Assembly (NCBI GenBank): GCA_045114665.1
Contig: JBGUKW010000064.1
Location: 1 to 8,019, forward strand
Length of the DNA: 8,019 nt
Direction: 5' to 3'
Source: CADAWZ01 sp045114665
GTDB taxonomy: Bacteria; Vulcanimicrobiota; CADAWZ01
Shown: in pieces, positions 7,101-8,019 of the stretch
How positions within the stretch are numbered: the first letter of the stretch is position 1
How the letters are laid out: each line of letters begins with the position of its first letter
Made by a program: the position numbers and the translations under genes
Notes under the pieces: model-generated
The model's input: the letters and a program-made list of their open reading frames with translations, nothing else
Databases searched by the model: none
What the model was told of the DNA's origin: nothing

Positions 7101-7670
7101 TGGATTTACTCTTTTTTGTTCTTCCAACCCATGATTCATCAATTCAGCAAAAACATTATCTTTTCCAAAAACATCTCTATAAAAACCAAGTGCTTCTCTT
7201 GCCTCATCTTCGCCTTTATATAAAAGTTTTTGTTCAACTTCACCCTGAAGACAAGCAGTCATACAGATAAGCCCTTTGTGATGAAGTTGTAAAAGCTCTC
7301 TATCGATCCTTGGCTTGTAGTAAAAACCCTCTAAATTTGCCTTTGAAACAAGTTCAAGTAAATTTGTATATCCATCATTATTTTCTGCAAGCAAAATCAA
7401 ATGATATGGACTTGAATCAAGTTTTCCATCTTTATCATGTCGTGTACGAGTTGCCAAATAAAACTCACAACCGATGATAGGTTTAATATCATTTTTATGT
7501 GCTATCTCAACAAATTCTATAGCCCCAAACATATTTCCATGGTCTGTAACGGCAACAGAATCCATGTTTAATTCTTTACATCTCTTCATAAGGGAAGACA
7601 ATTTACAACTTCCGTCAAGAAGAGAATATTCACTGTGTAAATGAAGATGTGTAAATGTATCGTTTGTCAA
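4140..7670 (-). CDS. dnaE: DNA polymerase III subunit alpha
   Basis: Catalytic subunit of the replicative polymerase (C-family), 1176 aa, close to E. coli DnaE (1160). The N-terminal PHP domain (about 1-285) opens THLHLHSEYSLLDG (7-20) and continues with TDHGN (42-46), GCEFY (67-71), TACLQGEV (138-145) and NDVHYL (207-212). The palm has GPGRGSAAGS (357-366) and MPDVDTDF (397-404) with catalytic Asp401 and Asp403; the third is Asp559 in KMDFLGL. Fingers follow with FRPGPLKTGM (637-646) and EYGFNKSHTVAYG (747-759). The clamp-binding peptide QISLF is at 912-916. An OB fold (about 985-1085) carries an acidic Ser/Asp/Glu insert, and a short C-terminal domain ends the protein. No intein or frameshift is seen. 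The start is TTG with GGGGG 5 bases upstream; no better start exists ahead of the conserved THLHLH. No PolC or separate exonuclease gene is in the window. Confidence 0.97.
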   Translation of the reverse strand: MTNDTFTHLHLHSEYSLLDGSCKLSSLMKRCKELNMDSVAVTDHGNMFGAIEFVEIAHKNDIKPIIGCEFYLATRTRHDKDGKLDSSPYHLILLAENNDGYTNLLELVSKANLEGFYYKPRIDRELLQLHHKGLICMTACLQGEVEQKLLYKGEDEAREALGFYRDVFGKDNVFAELMNHGLEEQKRVNPLLINLAKKMDIKCVATNDVHYLNKDDALAHEVQMCIQMNKLLNDPNRMGNLPAEFYLKSKEEMLKAFPDMPEAVYITSEIASRCHVEIDFNTLHFPDFALPEGYTPDSYLRYLCEQGLPKRYHEVTDEVLNRMNYELGVISKMGFSSYFLIVWDFINYAREHDIPVGPGRGSAAGSIVAYLIGMTDVEPLRFKLLFERFLNPGRVSMPDVDTDFCVEKRGEIIKYVTQKYGADKVSQIATFNRMLAKAAVKDVGRVLGVPLQKVNMISKLIPATAKTLDEAINGNPKNAIPPSKELKDLYDGDNEVREIIDTAKKIEGLVRQDSIHAAGVLISKEPLAQTVPLKKMNNGETVSEYDKNCVEHIGLVKMDFLGLENLTIIDICLKILKKKGINIDFHELTLDDPEVYKLLSEAKTVGVFQLESAGMQKYLKALQPSRFEDIVAICALFRPGPLKTGMVDTFIQCRHGRKEVEYLHPMLEPILKETYGVIVYQEQVMQIANNLAGFTMAEADNLRKAMGKKKLDVMLKYKDHFMDGCSKNNIDKAISSKIWDYMEGFAEYGFNKSHTVAYGLVAYYTAWLKVKYPVEYMTALLTRKSDDLDRLSQIIDECKKMNIKILQPDINKSGTFFTVDDKDIRFGLCAIRGIGQNSVDSIIEIRDRVGEFKSFEDFVTKASSAINKKIIENFARSGAFDSLGETRRTIAENVDFITGFATKSTREKTSGQISLFDLPSVEKDFSLFELKKYPEYPDEVKLEYEKELLGAYVTGHPLERFRYMFDSGKIPVTCSTLHVMSSGSRVMCGGILTKYKDLLTKKNQGMASGVLEDFTGSIEFVIYPKQYENCKGKLQQELPVILKGKVDVEEDDMDYSTDSDDEDSESESKKRKVKLIVEEATPLDSADAEEYLKNNASNTKRFGCLVKVTNETGSNLIKLKEIVVEHFGNMPLYIEISTPGGMTSIEAGNRYKVDGSKEFRDKVEKLMGNKTVKILN
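4455..4532 (-). other. Acidic low-complexity insert in the DnaE OB region
   Basis: Residues about 1047-1072 of DnaE are rich in Asp, Glu and Ser, then switch to a basic KKRK patch. The segment interrupts the OB-fold between VILKGKV and VKLIVEEA. Most DnaE proteins have a short loop here. It is probably disordered. Confidence 0.7.
4923..4937 (-). other. Beta-clamp-binding motif in DnaE (QISLF)
   Basis: Residues 912-916 read Q-I-S-L-F, matching the Qxx-hydrophobic-Phe clamp-binding consensus. They lie at the position of the internal clamp-binding peptide of E. coli DnaE (about 920-924). This would tether the polymerase to the sliding clamp. Confidence 0.85.
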
Positions 7671-7675
7671 TCTAT

Positions 7676-7680
7676 CCCCC
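7676..7680 (-). promoter_or_regulatory. dnaE ribosome binding site
   Basis: The minus strand reads GGGGGATAGA and then TTG 7670. The G-run is a fair SD match with 5 bases of spacing and supports the unusual TTG start. A second G5 run lies just upstream (7683-7687). Confidence 0.6.
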
Positions 7681-7698
7681 TGCCCCCTTATTTTTTTT

Positions 7699-7718
7699 CT
7701 CCTTCATAAATGAAGGAG
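7699..7718. repeat. Perfect inverted repeat in the dnaE leader
   Basis: CTCCTTCAT (7699-7707) and ATGAAGGAG (7710-7718) are exact inverted copies separated by AA. On the dnaE message this makes a tight hairpin that ends 28 bases before the start codon and is followed by A8, not U8, so it is not a terminator for dnaE. A second CTCCTT on the minus strand (7731-7736) could compete for the GAAGGAG arm. Confidence 0.75.
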
Positions 7719-7743
7719 TGAATTTGCCCAAAGGAGGGAAAAA

Positions 7744-7764
7744 TTTTTTGGTTTTTTGGTTTTT
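7744..7764. repeat. Phased T-tracts (TTTTTTGG twice, then T5)
   Basis: Two exact 8-base units TTTTTTGG (7744-7751, 7752-7759) are followed by TTTTT. On the dnaE strand these are A-tracts spaced 8 bases apart. They may be only a slippage product. Confidence 0.7.
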
Positions 7765-7766
7765 AT

Positions 7767-7844
7767 TTATGCCATTGTCAATGCCATTGCTTCAATTTCT
7801 TCAAGTTCTAATTTGGTTGCCTCTGCAATTTTGTTGTAAATCAT
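7767..7844 (-). CDS. Possible 25-aa small protein in dnaE leader
   Basis: An ATG-started frame of 25 codons predicts one acidic amphipathic helix (core KIAEATKLELEEIEAMALTMA is 21 residues; key run IAEATKLELEEIEA). The frame is open for about 14 more codons upstream without a start codon. There is no Shine-Dalgarno site, but the ATG overlaps the TGA of a preceding 10-codon frame as ATGA, a common coupling arrangement. A 9-bp direct repeat ATGCCATTG (7769-7777, 7781-7789) codes the C-terminal Met-Ala pairs. It could be a leader peptide, a gene remnant, or chance. I recognise no family. Confidence 0.25.
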   Translation of the reverse strand: MIYNKIAEATKLELEEIEAMALTMA

Positions 7845-7873
7845 GTATTTATTCTGACATTTTTGTAACCCAT
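7841..7873 (-). CDS. Possible leaderless 10-aa mini-ORF
   Basis: The frame MGYKNVRINT starts at an ATG that lies at or within a base of the transcription start predicted from the extended -10 box at 7881-7889. It ends in TGA overlapping the ATG of the 25-codon frame. It is too short to judge by composition; the only support is this geometry. Confidence 0.15.
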   Translation of the reverse strand: MGYKNVRINT

Positions 7874-7880
7874 TTGTTTT

Positions 7881-7889
7881 ATTATATCA
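7881..7889 (-). promoter_or_regulatory. Extended -10 promoter upstream of dnaE
   Basis: The minus strand reads TGATATAAT: a perfect TATAAT (7886-7881) with the TGn extension. The -35 region is poor, as is tolerated for extended -10 promoters. Transcription would begin near 7874, giving dnaE a leader of about 200 bases. It lies just after the hsdS stop, so it gives dnaE its own start. Confidence 0.55.
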
Positions 7890-7952
7890 TATTTTTAAAT
7901 ATGTTGCTATAGTATAATTTATTTTTCTACTCACAAAATCTAATTCATTAAC

Positions 7953-8019
7953 TCATGTTTTTTCAAAAGTTAATAATTTATCTCTATAAAATTCATATTG
8001 TTTTTTTCGTTTTTCAATC
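7953..8019 (-). CDS. hsdS: Type I restriction specificity subunit HsdS, C-terminal end (partial)
   Basis: From the right edge the minus strand is open (first full codon at 8018) and reads IEKRKKQYEFYRDKLLTFEK, then Thr and TGA. This closely matches the conserved C-terminal helix of many HsdS proteins, roughly EIEARKKQYEYYRDKLLTF. HsdS recognises DNA for a type I restriction-modification enzyme and binds the HsdM and HsdR subunits; this C-terminal helix is part of its conserved repeat region. Only 21 codons are visible, so nothing can be said about target domains or intactness. It stops 282 bases before dnaE on the same strand. Confidence 0.72.
   Translation of the reverse strand, partial: IEKRKKQYEFYRDKLLTFEKT

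Noticed and set aside
7676..7687. G-quadruplex from the two G5 runs before dnaE
   Set aside because: Only two G-runs lie close together on that strand; a standard intramolecular quadruplex needs four.
7655..7912. 85-aa hydrophobic plus-strand frame upstream of dnaE
   Set aside because: It is antisense to the dnaE leader, has no ribosome binding site, and its Phe/Leu richness reflects T-tracts.
7913..7918. Plus-strand TATAAT that could start a transcript to the right
   Set aside because: It has no acceptable -35 box or TGn extension, and the DNA to the right is antisense to the hsdS end.

Overview
The window is AT-rich bacterial chromosome carrying mostly housekeeping genes. The organism is not certain. 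Features that bear on it: a roadblock/LC7 protein next to rplM-rpsI, a cyanobacterial-style L13 C-terminus (GAEHPHAAQKPE), a single DnaE-type replicative polymerase with an intact PHP domain, TTG and GTG start codons, and strong Shine-Dalgarno (SD) sites. I lean weakly towards an AT-rich gut lineage such as the non-photosynthetic relatives of Cyanobacteria (Vampirovibrionia/Gastranaerophilales). Elusimicrobiota or another low-GC phylum is also possible.

Left half, plus strand. The window opens inside a gene whose product has a highly charged Glu/Arg helix, made of a near-perfect 42-bp tandem repeat, fused in frame to a roadblock/LC7 domain (ends at 484). A 195-bp gap holds a near-consensus sigma-70-type promoter and then the ribosomal pair rplM-rpsI (L13-S9), closed by a hairpin terminator. 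Only 14 bases after its U-tract begins a phnW-like 2-aminoethylphosphonate:pyruvate aminotransferase. After a 120-bp leader with a hairpin comes a small flavin reductase/flavoredoxin-like protein. I see no clear terminator after the roadblock gene or after phnW.

Right half, minus strand. A long hairpin flanked by A and T runs (3605-3643) separates the plus-strand genes from a convergent two-gene unit. That unit is dnaE (DNA polymerase III alpha, 1176 aa) followed, 15 bases downstream, by a lone GGDEF-like domain that has lost its GGDEF motif but keeps an RxxD I-site-like motif. The 282-bp stretch upstream of dnaE holds an extended -10 promoter, two possible mini-ORFs overlapping at ATGA, phased T-tracts, a perfect inverted repeat and G-runs just before the TTG start. 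At the far right edge the minus strand reads out the last 21 codons of what looks like a type I restriction specificity subunit (hsdS), so a restriction-modification locus probably lies just outside the window.

Functionally the genes cover translation (L13, S9), replication (DnaE), a phosphonate aminotransferase, flavin redox chemistry and two signalling-type domains (roadblock, degenerate GGDEF). I see no complete new system. The points most worth following are the repeat-built charged helix on the roadblock protein, the motif-less GGDEF protein coupled to dnaE, the proofreading-competent-looking PHP domain, and the structured leaders of dnaE, phnW and the flavin reductase gene.
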